DNA of 64,000 bases from Deroplatys truncata (lineage: Eukaryota > Arthropoda > Insecta > Mantodea > Mantidae). Below the pieces are notes generated by a model. The model was not told where the DNA came from, did no database searches, and saw only the letters and a program-made list of their open reading frames with translations. The stretch is taken from the NCBI GenBank assembly GCA_030765065.1, contig CM060975.1, positions 203,902,007-203,966,006 of the forward strand, read 5' to 3'. How positions within the stretch are numbered: the stretch's first letter is position 1; each line of letters begins with the position of its first letter. Shown here piece after piece: positions 10,791-23,321 of this stretch. Position numbers and translations under genes: made by a program.

Positions 10791-13265
10791 TGACGATCAT
10801 GAAACAGACTCACATTCACTCCCATATTCATACTATCAGATTAAGGAATAAATCAAGTTGAGGAAATGGTCTCGCATCTCAGGAAATCGAATCCATAGAC
10901 TTGTGGATTGTCAAGCCAGAACGCTGGGCAGAAAGCGTCCTCTTGTGCTTTTCCCTTATACAGGTTTATATGCTGCTAGCAGTCTTATCCAGCATTGCAG
11001 GGATGCATTCAGTAAGTAGTTGAAAACAACTCGTACCTAAAGCGGAAGTATCCAAATATTTATGCATATGTCAATCGGTGACAATTTTGTAATAAGGGGT
11101 TGAAAGTATAAGGACGGATAGTTTTCTGAAGTTGTAAGGTATGTTATAATTTCCCTCAAGTCTTATAGCGCACGTGCACTAATTTATGGCCTGATTGGCC
11201 AGGCAGTATAGTTTTGTCCACGAGGGGGTAAAAATACAAGTAAGAGTAGATTTTAAACATTTTCAGGTTGGGATTTGGAGTAGTCAGAGGGAGGGGCCTC
11301 CAGCAAATGGAAACACAGTACCACAAGTAGGTCCTAGTGGGCGCTTTGTGCTTCTCAAGTGACCCTGGGAGGAAGAGATGAAGGAGAGAGCCGAAGGGAG
11401 ACCAGATCTGACGACGATGTGCGCTTAGAGGACGGGATCCCTAACGATTCCAAAATGACACCAATCTTGATGCCGCCTAAGCCACTCAAGCTCGGAGGTT
11501 CCGTAGCAGTCGAGACAGCTCACAGGAAGGCTAAATTGGTCCAAAAATCCTAAAACAGATAAAAGGGAATACAGGCACAGGAAATTCGTGAAGAGGGGGA
11601 ACCATTCCAGTATTCGTCTATCGACCCGGGAAACTACCAAAAAACCCTGGTCACAAAGGAGCCATGGAGCTCGGTAAAATTTTGAGGTAATATATGAATG
11701 AAAATAAAGGTTACGTAGTAAGGCAATCTATTGTTTTGCCATGTTCTATGTATAACACGCTGAATAGACGGGGTTCAACTGTGCGGATTTCTACATAAGA
11801 GATTGGGATATGGTAAAGGAAGATTTTGAGAGTTGTAAGATAGTCCTAATTTTCGTTAATTCTTGTAGTATAGGTGTACACAGTTTTGTCTAGTTTGGCC
11901 AAAATGGGGTTGAAAGTAGGCATCGCAATTTAAGTATAGCGGAAGTTTTTGAAAATTTAGGACAGCTTAACAGTTTTACGAAATTCCAAAACATAAGTGT
12001 ATCAGTTTTTTTTTCAAAATCTCTTCCTTGATAACAAAGTCTAGCAAAACAGAAAGCAATTGAACACAACATGAAACTCCCCTACAACAGCTTAATTTTA
12101 ACTCTTCGGCTACAAGAGATAAAAATCTGTTATGTTCGTACTAACCTGCTAATATTATCGTCTGATACTCAAATTCAAAACGGGTTTAAAATTTGGCGTT
12201 CAGGAAGAATCCCATACATTCCCTGTCCATTTTAAAACATTTTAAAGTATTTTATAGCGCAAAACAGTCCGAAAGAACAGTTCTCTTCAATTTTAAAAGA
12301 ATAGTAAAAATCGATTGAGTGGTATCAGAGATTACATACACACGTATTTCTCTTTTTAGTATGTGGGAGTATATATATTTTAGTAAAGTAACTCTTCTGG
12401 CATTATTGTGCTGTTACAAGTTCCTCCGTTTTCTATGGACGTTTATTTATATGAAAGTATTTCTTTCTTCCTTTTCTTTCAAGAATTAAGTGTTATATCA
12501 CCTGTTCCGCTGTCTACCATCCATCCACCTCTTACGAGGTCAACCAGATCTCTTTCCAATCGACCGATAATCAATTCTGTTTTCTTAGGGTATAAAGTAC
12601 ATTGCTCTCTTTGCTTTTCTGGTGTGAAGAATTCAAATTGTTATATTAGTAATAACAGATATTATTGAATAGCTTATAACAGAAACAGAACCGAGAATTC
12701 ATGTTTTTATATAACACATCTGAGTTTTAAAGTGAATATCTGCACACAAAAAAGGAAAGAATGAAGCCGGAAGAGTGATTAGCAGAATATGAAAACAGTG
12801 TTTACCTTTATATTTTAATTACCGAGTTAAAGAATGAAACACGTGCTTTAGGGCGAAACGTCTGTGAAAATTGGTCTAAGGTGACAAAAATCACAAATTT
12901 GTTTTTTTTTGTATTATAAAGCAGTTCAGAGCTAGTAATTAAATAATATGAACTTTGTTTTGGTCTAGCGTCAGTACAAAAAGTGACGTAACAAACGTGG
13001 TGATGATCTTAGTCCTGAAAATAAACCCTTGGCGTAATAGGGACATAATGATCTCTAATTAACCCCTAATATTTTCAAACATTATTGTATTTCCTACAGC
13101 TGTTTTGTAAAGGAATGTAAACCTACATGTAACGTGACGTTTCAGAACGTTATTCCACACTTGTCCAATTCTAGCTTGATCAGAAAACAGCCACCTACTT
13201 TTTGAATAATTTTCAAACCTTATTTCATTATTTTCGAAACTTTTTTCTAACTTCAAAATGTTTCA
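10791..13265. other. Long stretch without a recognised gene
   Basis: No convincing gene. 11270-11650 is clearly richer in G+C than its surroundings. It contains a 65-codon frame opening from GTG at 11359 (SDDDVRLEDGIPNDS, PPKPLKLGG), preceded by an acceptor-like TTTTCAG at 11267. I cannot name it; it could be an exon or an old element. 12408-12668 is an 86-codon frame with no recognisable features. Confidence 0.3.
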
Positions 13266-13710
13266 CACGCATTCTGGGAATGTCTCCAAAAGATTCTTTT
13301 GCATAACTGGTAAACCATAAGAGATGGACAAAATTTTACTACACAAAAAATGTAGATCGCGTTAAAATACACAATTTATGTCATATACTTTTTTTGAGTG
13401 AACCATTTTCAAGATATTGCTTGTTATTCCCTTAAATTTTCCAATACTTATTCTTTTTCTCAAATGGGAATTCGTTATTCATTTTTTTATCCTGGCAATG
13501 CAAAGAGAATGGAATACGCCACACAGCAACCAGCTCTTAAAATATTTGACTGTCGCTTAAAGCCTACCAATTCCCCTTGCATCTACAAGAAAATTAGCAA
13601 TAAGATTAACATCTCGATTAACATGAAGCATATGGAGAATAAGCGTTTGTAAAAATAGTTTGTACATGAGTAGGGAAAGTCATGTGAGTGTAACACATCA
13701 GATTTTTTTG
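13266..13710 (-). mobile_element. F1 element, truncated
   Basis: Starts mid-element at TCTGGGAATGTCTCCAAAAG and runs to the normal left terminus AACACATCAGA. The hairpin half is missing. Confidence 0.85.
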
Positions 13711-14421
13711 CAAGTTTTCGGTTAGATACAAGAGTCTATGGAGAAACGTATGGATTCACTCACAAGAAACGAAATCAGGACTATCAAGAACTATGGTCCA
13801 GTAACTCTGGGGACACGTGCCAGGCAATAACGCGAAGTCTCGATTCCTTTTATACCTTTTCTAGCATAAAGTTAAACGCAACAATTTCAATAATGCAAAG
13901 CTTAAAACTTTAAAAGTATCGAAGATTTATCTCAAAACATTAAACATACTTCGATACCACCTAGTATGGCAAGTATTTAGGTATTAAGGGAATCGATGTC
14001 CCATACCTAAAAATGAGTAAAAATCCATATCCCATATGATAGTTTTTTAATTTGCATCGTGTGGACACTTTAAAAATCGTCTGAATGTGGAACAAAGTTA
14101 GTATTGAGAAAAACTGAAAGTTGGTATTTTGCCTTTTATGTTTACCTATATCAAATGAGTGGTAAGAATTGGAGCAAATCCATGTAAACTTTAGAGTTTT
14201 CATTTTTCACACATGTCTCCCTTTAAAGCATTACACCTGGCTTAGAATATGGTTGAGCGTATTCTGAAAACCTTTTACAATCATCCAAGTGGGCAACCAA
14301 CGTGCTTTAAAAGTATGCACTAAACAGTCAAATACAAGGCAATTATCTAAAATACGGTTTCTTGAAACGTGCTTAGACGTCTACCGGTAACATTAGCGTT
14401 GGCGACTATTTCACTCATATG
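13711..14421. other. Intergenic
   Basis: Nothing recognised. Confidence 0.4.
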
Positions 14422-14434
14422 ACGTAAGCACGAT

Positions 14435-14525
14435 TTTTTTTTATGGACGCTCTTCAACTACTATGGTCCTTAGCGTCCCATTCTATATTGGGCGTGAAAG
14501 ACCGGGAATTTTGCTCAGAGGCCTC
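14435..14525 (-). mobile_element. SINE-A, 5'-truncated copy with target duplication
   Basis: A 91-bp reverse copy of the SINE-A 3' half. It has an A-rich tail seen as T8 at 14433-14440, then ATGGACGCTCTTCAACTACT and GGGCGTGAAAGACCGG. It is flanked by the 13-bp direct repeat ACGTAAGCACGAT (14422-14434 and 14526-14538). Truncation plus target duplication is the signature of LINE-mediated retroposition. Confidence 0.9.
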
Positions 14526-14731
14526 ACGTAAGCACGATGCAGACTAACAGCTTTTAAAAAACCTTGGATATAAATGATAATTTCTGGTTTAATTACAGAT
14601 AAATATCACATCCGAGAACGTGGTAATCAATTTTACATCATCTTTAAGAAGTGAATATTGTCCGTCATTTGTTTCCGATTGCCGAAGATTTAAATAAAAT
14701 ATTGTCTTCAAGATTTCGTAAACCGTAGCGC

Positions 14732-14874
14732 TCACCGTGTCGCAGATTTACGTCACGTAAAAGAACCTCAAACCTGATAAAGAGGCATCTGAAGAAAATT
14801 ACCGGTCTTTCACGCCCAATATAGAATGGGACGCTAAGAACCCTAGTACTTAAAACTCAAATTTAATTTATTAC
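14732..14874 (+). mobile_element. SINE-A fragment
   Basis: 3' half of SINE-A: CACGTAAAAGAACCTCAAAC, GGTCTTTCACGCCC, AATGGGACGCTAAG. It is inverted relative to the copy 200 bp upstream. No clear target duplication. Confidence 0.85.
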
Positions 14875-15570
14875 TTTTTTAAAAAAAAATCACTGCTATT
14901 CTAAAGCATGGTTGCGTTTTTTGTGTTAATGTAACATTTTCCTTTGGTTTTGAGGGTAGGATTTATACTACAGTTCAACAGTTTATAGTAAAAGCTTTTT
15001 CTTATAACTTTGCCCCGCACACACTTATTCCTCCGCGCTCGCTTTCCTTCCCCTTTCCCTGTTGGCTAATGTACACCTTTGAATGGCGATTTATGACAAA
15101 CTATCCTTTTGCAATACAAGGTCAGGCAATAAAAGTTTTACAAACGTTCTGTCATGATAGATGCACCTGAGAGGCAGGAGGTATCCTCCTACTTATTTCT
15201 TCATAAGAATATACACGCATTCTAGATGCATTAGCTCTGTTACGTAATTTTATTCATATGGCTATGAAACTGTCAATTTGGAAATTATCTTCGAATACAT
15301 TAAGATAAATGATTCATATTAAATAAGAGACTAGTCTGCATAGCACAATGACCTACGACAGCAGCCAATTAAAGGTGACTACAGATGAACCACCATAAGA
15401 AGGCGAGCAAGAGGAATATGCTACGTAAGCATTTTCTACCGTCTCCATCATGTTTATGTACATTATCATATAAAAATACAATGTTGCCAGATAACTCATA
15501 CATTCACTGTGAATATTTTGCCCTTTCCTTCCAAGTGCATCCATGCATAAAGAGTAAGAATAATAAAAAA
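14875..15570. other. Intergenic
   Basis: No gene recognised. A plus frame at 15385-15690 runs across an F1 boundary and is not credible. Confidence 0.4.
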
Positions 15571-16465
15571 TCTGATGTGTTACACTCACATGACTCTCTA
15601 CTTTTGTACAAACTATTTTTACAAACGCTTATTCTCCATCTACTTCATGTTAATCGAGATAAACATTTTCAGTCTCTATCTTATTGCTAATTTTCTTGTA
15701 GCTGTAAGGGGAATATATATTTACAAGGGCAATATAGAAATACAGTAACCTTTAAGCATAGACATTACTCATAATAGCTGGTTGCTATGTGCAGCACCAT
15801 TCTCTTTGCCACAGATTAATACTCTTTGCATATCCAAGACAAACAAAATGAATAATGAATTTCCATTTGAGAAAAAGTGTAAGTATTGGAAAATTTAAGG
15901 GAATAACAAGCAATATCTCGAAAATGGTTCACTCAACAACAAAACTGTACATGACATAAATTGTGTATTTTAACGCAATCTACATTTTTTGTCTAGTAAA
16001 ATTTTGTCTATCTCTTATGGTTTACCAGTTATGCAAAAATCGTTTAAAATAAAGAATACCTTTGGAGACATTCCCAGAAAATTCGAGATATACATTTTAT
16101 TTGTCATGAAAATATCTTAAACATATGGTATTTTAATCCAGATCGTTAGAGCCATTTTTGAGAAAATTAAAGTTTTCGAAAAATGTTCCATGTAAAGGGT
16201 AATCTGGGGTGGTGGGATTTTCTTGAAAACCTTGGTGTCGCATCTCTGGAAGATACTTAACCTACATACCAAGTTTAGTTTTTACCCGACTGTTCGTTTC
16301 TGAGTAATGCTGTTCACAGTCACACACACGGACATGTTTCAAAAAATGCTTTTTTTGGATTCAGGGGGTCTCAAAACATATATTTCCGGTGAAATCTCGG
16401 TATTGAATTTTTGGGTGGATTACAATACTTCCCCTACTTACTATACGTAGTAGAGAAAGTAAAAA
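15571..16465 (+). mobile_element. F1 element, complete, subfamily b
   Basis: Forward copy from TCTGATGTGTTACACTCACA to CTACGTA..AGTAGAGAAAGT followed by A5, with A6 on the left. It has the subfamily-b block (AAGGGCAATATAGAAATACA near 15725, CACAGATTAATACTC near 15820) shared only with copies at 32451 and 55098. The CA tract is short. Confidence 0.9.
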
Positions 16466-17489
16466 GCAATAAAACTAACAAAATATTATATAAGTTGTAG
16501 CATATACCCTAATGCGTGTTAGCAGCGAAAGCCAAATAAAACGTAATACCTATCACAGCAGTTGCATTCAAGTATTATATGTGGCAGCGTGGATGATTCA
16601 CATACAGTATTTCGTAGTAAACAAATCGACTACGTGAGCAGATAAAGAGTTCAAGCCCCCTCTCGCCTTTTTCTTGTGGTCCAACAGTAGTGCACGTGAC
16701 AGGTAAGCGATACCGAGCATAGTCATGTGGAACAGGTTAATGATGAGCTGTGTAGTTGTGCTTACTTTAAAACAGGATGCAAAAATTACTTTTCTGCGTA
16801 TATTTTGTAATAACGGAATTATTTATGCGATTCTATTCATATATCACTCTAGGTTATAAGCTTAATAGACAAGCTCGAATCTACTGTTGGATATAATAAT
16901 TTGCTTACTATATTTAACTACTTGGCAAGATAGATGGGCCACGCTAATCCAACAGGGAGCCTTTGAACCTTGTTTATGGGTGGCGTGTTGCCCACTGAAG
17001 TGTAAATATGGAAGCATAAGTGTCATATATTATGTAAAATAAGCATCTGTATGATAGGGGGTTTCTTTCCACATATGTATGGGGGCAAATAGAACAGTGT
17101 CTACTGGAGGGAAGTGCATACGGAAGCTGACATTGTAGGAAATGGCGTCATCCTGGTTTCTTGGGGGAATCGTTGGGGATGATCAGCCAGGAAGCTACTG
17201 ACATTTCATTTTCATAAATAGCTCCCTTCTTACTATAACAGCGTATGAGACAGGGGTTATGGCCGTTACCATTCATCCGTAGTCATTTAGGGCAGAAGCG
17301 TTTCCTGACATACGCTCTTCACTTGAATGAAATGAAGACGCTTCAGTATTCTTGTATGGTCTCATTTTAGCTTTTGAACTTAACACATTTGGAACATCTA
17401 TCGAGTTATGCAGCTTGGTATCGAAGGAGTATGTTCATTTAAAGGGAAGACTTTAAGAATATGTATAACAAAAAGTTCTAGTTACATTC
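16466..17489. other. Intergenic
   Basis: No feature recognised. Confidence 0.4.
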
Positions 17490-17603
17490 ATATACTTTCT
17501 CTACCCATTCTTCAACAAACTATTTTTATAAAATATTGTTCCTCTATCTACTTCATATTAATCGACAAACATTTGTAGAAAGGACTTTATTACATACTAA
17601 TTG
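17490..17603 (+). mobile_element. F1 left-end fragment cut by an LTR
   Basis: TTCATATACTTTCTCTACCC and TTAATCGACAAACATTTGTA are F1 left-end blocks. Homology stops exactly where the LTR begins at 17604. Confidence 0.6.
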
Positions 17604-18545
17604 TGAGGCGGTATTTTTAACACTTAAATAATTTCAATTGAATTATATAATATGTAAATTCAATAACAGCCCGCCTTGAAGCAATATGTGTATGTAATAA
17701 TTTGTAAAATGTATGTAACAGTCATTGCATATGCTTATATTATTGTATCCATGTGTAATAATGTTATGTGAATGCATTACGTAATTTAACAATGTAGGAG
17801 CTGTGAGAATAATAAGTTTAAAGTTGCTAACAATGGGGTAACCTTTAGGCAATAATGAGTAAGGAAGTTTAAATGCCACTAGTCATTATTAGAGCAGCAA
17901 TAATGTAATTTTGAGAAAGTTTAAAAATAGCCAATCAACAACCTGAAAAAAACTTTAGTTAATGCAGGTATTCTATTGGAGTAGGATTAGCCAATCAGAG
18001 ACTTGAAATACAGAAATTTACAAGTTTAGGAGGTTGAAATCAATTCAGTTGCTCATAACTGGATGTGTTGGTTGTGCTCATCAAGAAATATAATATGTAT
18101 TCGTGTGAGACGAAAATAGTTTTACGTGTTAAAAAGTGTAACTAATTAATAAAAAGAATCTCACAGCTCTCTATATCAGTGAGGTATTATTTGAATCGTA
18201 TAAAGTATTAATAAAAGGAGTGATGTAAAATTATAATCTGTGTAAGCCTACATTCACAACCCTGCCTAAGAGAAACGTGTCTCTAACAAATACTGACGCA
18301 GCCGAGGCAAACATAAATATTAAATATTTAAAGAAACAGTTTAATTACAAAGTTAATATTTTTTTAAACTTGGGGCAAAGGCCACCTGTAAGTACATTTG
18401 GGGCAAAGGCTACCGGAAACTGTTTACTATACGTACGGTTGCAAATACTACAAGTTCGGCTCCCCAACAGTTGAACTATAATACAACTTCTTAAATTCTC
18501 CTACTTCAAATCGCTTTTCATACGTAGCAGCAACTACCTACTTCA
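17604..18545 (+). repeat. Long terminal repeat, family L2, copy 1
   Basis: A 942-bp TG...CA sequence (TGAGGCGG to CTACTTCA). Its 3' edge is followed by AAT and TGGCGCCCAAAGCGTGG, a typical primer-binding-site start. The LTR holds two CCAATCA boxes exactly 60 bp apart (17931, 17991) and several AATAAA signals (18149, 18211). Two further copies, both on the minus strand, are at 19473-20411 and about 42826-43744. The superfamily (Gypsy or Bel) cannot be fixed without pol. Confidence 0.75.
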
Positions 18546-19472
18546 AATTGGCGCCCAAAGCGTGGAGCAAATAAATTAAAGAAACCATAAACTTCAAACG
18601 TGGGGCTAACATCAACAAAAAAGTTACTTCAATTAAAATACTCGGCATTTCCCACGGTTTGACAGTTTATTTTTCAATATTTAGCCTTAGGTTGCACTTA
18701 CTCAATAGCCTTGCGTTTCTTTGGAGGCATTTAAAAAGTATTACACAAGATACTTAAAGAGTTAATTTAACTCCCTGGGATGTATAAATAATAATATTAA
18801 TAATTATAATAATAATAACAATAATGCTGTGAAAACACTATGCAAAAGCACTGCTGAACAACCACAAATACCACAGTTTGTAATGATTTCTCTAAATGCA
18901 GCTGAGTGATGGTTCCATGCTGTCACATTCGGAATACCTCGTCAATATTTATAGAGAAAATTTCGGTTGAGAAGAAATAATAGCAGTTTAAGTAACATCA
19001 GTATAAACTTGCTCATTCTCAGTAACCAAAATACACTAAACTACTAAGAAAACACACGAAAGACAAAATAAAATGAAAGCCAAAATGAATATACAAAGAA
19101 AAGAAGAATAACAATAAGAAGTACTTGGACTGGTTTGATACTGCTGTTGTTATCCATGCCTACTATCATTTTATATGTCACTCAGATTTTGTTTCTACGC
19201 CACAAACCTCCCATAGAGAAAGAAACCATAAAGAAAGAGTCCTTTTACGTTATTTTATACCAATAGGCAATGAATATGAAGATAAAGAAGATTAAAAAGA
19301 AGTGGTATTTGGTCTGCTTTGATGCTGTTGCTGTTATCACAGTCTAATGTAATAAGTTCGAAATGTTGTTAATTTTTAAACAACTCATTATGTCCTTTAT
19401 ATTTGTGCAATCATAGCCACTGAAGTAGATTAGTATCTTTGCGATATTTGCACCACGCTTTGGGCGTCAATT
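18546..19472. other. Spacer between inverted L2 LTRs
   Basis: Contains leader-like sequence after each LTR (CGCCCAAAGCGTGG near both ends, in opposite orientation) and an AAT/ATA-rich tract at 18782-18830. No gag, protease, reverse transcriptase or integrase motif seen. Confidence 0.6.
18549..18566 (+). other. Primer-binding-site-like sequence of L2
   Basis: TGGCGCCCAAAGCGTGGA starts three bases after the LTR end, as in many retroelements. The tRNA is not assigned. Confidence 0.5.
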
Positions 19473-20411
19473 TGGAGTAGGTTGTATTGAAGAAGTTGTA
19501 TTATATTTCAAATGTTGAGAGCCGAATTTGAAGTTCATTGCAACCGCACGTATAGTATCCGCTTTCCAGTAGCCTTCGCCCCAAATGTACTTTACGGTGG
19601 CCTTTTCCTCCTCAAAAAGTTTAAAAAATATTAACTTTGTAGTTTGACTGTTTCTTTAAATATTATATATTTATGTTTGTTAACAGGGTTGTGGTGCGAC
19701 TGAAAAATTTAGGCTTACACAGATTATAATTTTACTTCACTCCTTTTATTAATGCTTGACACGATTTAAATAACACTTCACTGATATGGAGAGAGAGCTG
19801 CGAGATTTTATTATTAATTACTTGCACTTTTTAACACGTAAAACTATTTTCGTCTCACACGAATACGTATTAAATTTCTCGAGGAGGTATCTTGCGTCCG
19901 GTTAGGAACACTGTCTACAACCAACACGTCCAGTTATGAGCGCTGTCTACAAGCAACTGACTTCAGTTCTAAGCCTAAATTTGTAAATTTCTGTATTTCA
20001 AGTCTCTGATTGGCTAATCCTACTCCAATAGAATACCTTCATTTAACGAAAGCTTTTTATGGTTGTTGATTGGCTATTTATTAAACTGTCTCAAAATTTA
20101 CATTATTGTTGCTCCAATAATGACTAGTAGCATTTAAACTTTCAAATTCATTATTGCCTCAAGGTTACCTCATTGTTACGTCATTGTTAGCAACATTTAA
20201 CCTATTATTCTCACAGCTCCTACATTATTAAATTAACACATTCACATAACATTATTACAAATGGATACAATAATATAAACATATACAATGACTGTAATAT
20301 ACATTTTTTATATATTGTTACATACACATATTGCTTTAAGGCAATACGTTATTGACTTTATATATTATATAATTAGACTGAAATCATTTAAGTGTTAAAT
20401 ATACTGCCTCA
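19473..20411 (-). repeat. Long terminal repeat, family L2, copy 2 (inverted)
   Basis: A 939-bp reverse copy of L2 ending ..CTGCCTCA at 20411. The PBS-like CGCCCAAAGCGTGG lies just inside at 19451-19469. It is diverged from copy 1 by many substitutions and indels (for example about 40 bp near 19880-19930 absent from copy 1), so this is an old pair. LTRs of one element should be direct, not inverted. Confidence 0.75.
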
Positions 20412-20780
20412 CCACACGTGACATAGTTGTTATAACATGTTTATTTGACTCTATTATTACTCTATAATCAATGTCAGAAAGGAGAGATAAACGAATAATG
20501 TATGAACTCGCTGTTTCTTTGTTATTTTGTGCGGCCGTGAAACCCTAAGTAATTTGTATTCTTATATTGGCAATGTTCGACTTATTACGATTATTGTTGA
20601 GAAGGGTATAGATGTCTTGCGAGCTGTTATACACATTACATAAAATTAAACAACTAATGGTGTGAAATGGGGTGTAATTTATAATTCTAAGCTAGACATT
20701 AATTTTCGTCTTGTGTCAAAGGTTATCTGTGCCAACTTTGGTCGAAATAGGTGCAACGGTGTACTTTTATATAATATATA
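20412..20780. other. Intergenic
   Basis: Nothing recognised. Confidence 0.4.
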
Positions 20781-22484
20781 GGATGTTTCATAAACTACTG
20801 TACAAACTTCGTGGGTGTAACGTACATGTAAAGATAGATAATATTAAAATGTTATACAGTACTTTATCTGAAATTCCTTTACTTCAGAGTTTTCAGCTGG
20901 TGATAGTTTCCACTTATTGAAATAGAAGACAAAATAATTATTAGCAAAGAAATTGATGTCACCTACTAGAACGCACAGTATGGATCGCGAGTGTAATACA
21001 AACAAAACTACATTAGTGTTCCGAGAGTTCAACAAACAAACAGATCACTGCTTCACAAACTACGTAAGGTCATTTACACCAAAGCAAGTTCAAAGTGACG
21101 ACCCTGAAGTTTAACACAATGACGGGTTCGTCGTCGTACCTCTTGGAATGTTGCAGGCCCCATTCAACTCATTCCGCACAGTTACGCAGCAATTCTAATT
21201 CGCTGCTGTAGTTCTGCTACATTCGGAATTTAGGTTCCATCATAAACGAGTGCCTTGAGACGGCCCCAAAGGTAAAAGTCCAGGAGGTTATGGTCCGGTG
21301 ATCTGGCTGGCCAAGAAACTGTAACTGCACGACCTATCCACTTACCGGGATATGCAACATTGATATATCCTGGCCTCGCGACTGACCTGTGCAGGGGCTC
21401 CATCGGTATAAATTATAAGGTGGTTTGTGTAGCGAGTAGGACATGTTCATGAAGCATAACACACAACTCAGATTCTAAAAACTGTCCGTACACTCGTCCA
21501 GTCAGACGCGATGGTAGCTCATGCGGTCCCAATAAGTAATTGTCCACCCTACCACACCAACTGTTCACTGAGATGGATGTTGAAATCCTCTTACCGTAGT
21601 TGCTTGAGGATTGCCATAAGCCCAAATGTGCATGTTATGAGACCATGGTACTCCCACCAATAAACAGGTCTTCGTCAGTAAACAGTAAGTACCCCAAACA
21701 TTGCATCAGCAGCATGTTGCTGGAGAAACCACTGACAGAAATGCTAATGTCTAGGATGGCCTGCAGGATCCAGCTCGTGTACTCTCTGAAGGTGAAATGG
21801 TTATAATTGTCTCCAAAGCAGGCGCCATACAGTTGAATGAGGTATGCATACAGTAGCACTTATTTGTCGGGTACTTATGGCCAGCTCTTCATCCACTACT
21901 TCCAGAATATTCTCAACATTCGCGCCACACCGTTGAGGCCGACCGGACCGTAGAACAGAACGAATGCCGTATTCTCTCATACGCCTGTCCACAGCAGCAC
22001 AAGTCTGATGGCTTAGTAGTCTTCTGTTTGGAAGCAATTCTCTCTACCGCCATCTTTTCCTCGTAAATTGCCTTCTATTGCTCCTTAACGGAGGTGCATA
22101 TCCGCGTATTCATTCTCTGAGTAAGCCGTCACACCATACGTACATCACAGCAACAACTGAATGATGAATTGCAGTGTAGAAGACGTGGTGCCTCTACACG
22201 ACAAAGTGTCATACTGCAGAGTACAACAGACTAAACCTACGTACAGCAAACAAAGTAGTATGGTCTTGAACTGTGTAGAGGTGTGTTCTACAGTATTACA
22301 GTCGCTACGCCTACGAATGTGATACTTTCACAGACTGTACTGGCCCGAGTTTTCAATGCCTACCAAGATGGTGCATTATGCACCATAACTCCAATACAAA
22401 GACATTTTAGATGAAATTTTACTCTTATTTTGACTTCTACATTACACCCACGAAGTTTGTACAGTGACTGTATTAAAATTTCTA
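20781..22484 (-). mobile_element. Rosa-like Tc1/mariner transposon T1
   Basis: About 1.7 kb with terminal inverted repeats. The left end reads TATAGGATGTTTC, then ACTGTACAAACTTCGTGGGT. The same ACTGTACAAACTTCGTGGGT is found inverted at 22443-22465, with the outer end at about 22484. TA-rich flanks fit a TA target. The single gene (minus strand) is broken; see the pseudogene entry. This copy supplies the empty site that dates an F1 insertion in the homologous copy T2. Confidence 0.8.
21180..22125 (-). pseudogene. DD41D-like transposase with DUF4817-type N-terminus
   Basis: Degenerate transposase that would cut and join the transposon ends. On the minus strand it opens near 22119 with AYSENEYADMHL, the DUF4817-type N-terminal helix-turn-helix. 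After frameshifts come RMREYGIRSVLRSGRPQR and STRQISATVCIPHSTVWRLL (second helix-turn-helix), then LLFTDEDLF (first catalytic Asp), IIYTDGAPAQVS (second) and SWPARSPDHNLLDFYLWG (third, LLD). Allowing one frameshift, second and third Asp are about 41 residues apart, matching the rosa (DD41D) group rather than DD34D mariner or DD34E Tc1. The tail LKALVY is also typical. At least three frameshifts and ACG in place of the start codon make it inactive. Confidence 0.8.
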
Positions 22485-22597
22485 TACAACTATAATGCGA
22501 ATACATAGGCTTAAACGATAGCCAAATCTTTTAAGAGCTGGTCGCTATGCGATGACTTTGAAATTCCGTTCTCTATGCATTAAGAGGAGAGAAAAAA

Positions 22598-23273
22598 TCT
22601 GATGTATTACACTCACATGACTTTCTCTACTCTTGTACAAACTATTTTTACAAACTCATATTCTTCATCTGCTTCATGTTAATCGAGATATCGAGATGTT
22701 AATCTTATTGCTAATTTTCTTGTAGATGCAAGGGGAATTGGTAGGCTTTAAGCGATAGTCAAATATTTTAAGAGCTGGTTGCTATGTGGAGTATTCCATT
22801 CTCTTTGAATAACGAGTTCCCATTTGAGAAAAAGTATAAGTATTGGAAAATTTAAGGGAATAACAAGCAATATCTTGAAAATGGTTCACGCAACAAAAAA
22901 ATGTATATGACATAAATTGTGTATTTTAACGCGAACTACATTTTGTGTGTCGTAAAAGTTTGTCTATCTCTTATGGTTTACCAGTTATGCAAAAGTCGTT
23001 CACAATGAAGAACACTTTTGGAGACATTCCCAGAAAATTCAAGATGTACATTTTTTTTTCATGAAAGTATCTTAAATATGTGATATTTTAATCAAAATTG
23101 TTAGAGGCATTTTTGAGAAAATTAAAATTTCCGAAAAATGTTCCATGTAAAGGGTAATCTGGGTTGGGTGGATTTTCTTGAAAACCTTCGTGTCGCATCT
23201 CTGGAAGATACTGAATCTAAATACCAAGTTTGGTGTTTATCCGACTGTTCGTTTCTGAGTTATGCTGTTCACA

Positions 23274-23321
<48 letters not shown>

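Noticed and set aside
16600-16680. Possible tRNA-like B box (GAGTTCAAGCCCC)
   Set aside because: No A box at proper spacing and no foldable cloverleaf.
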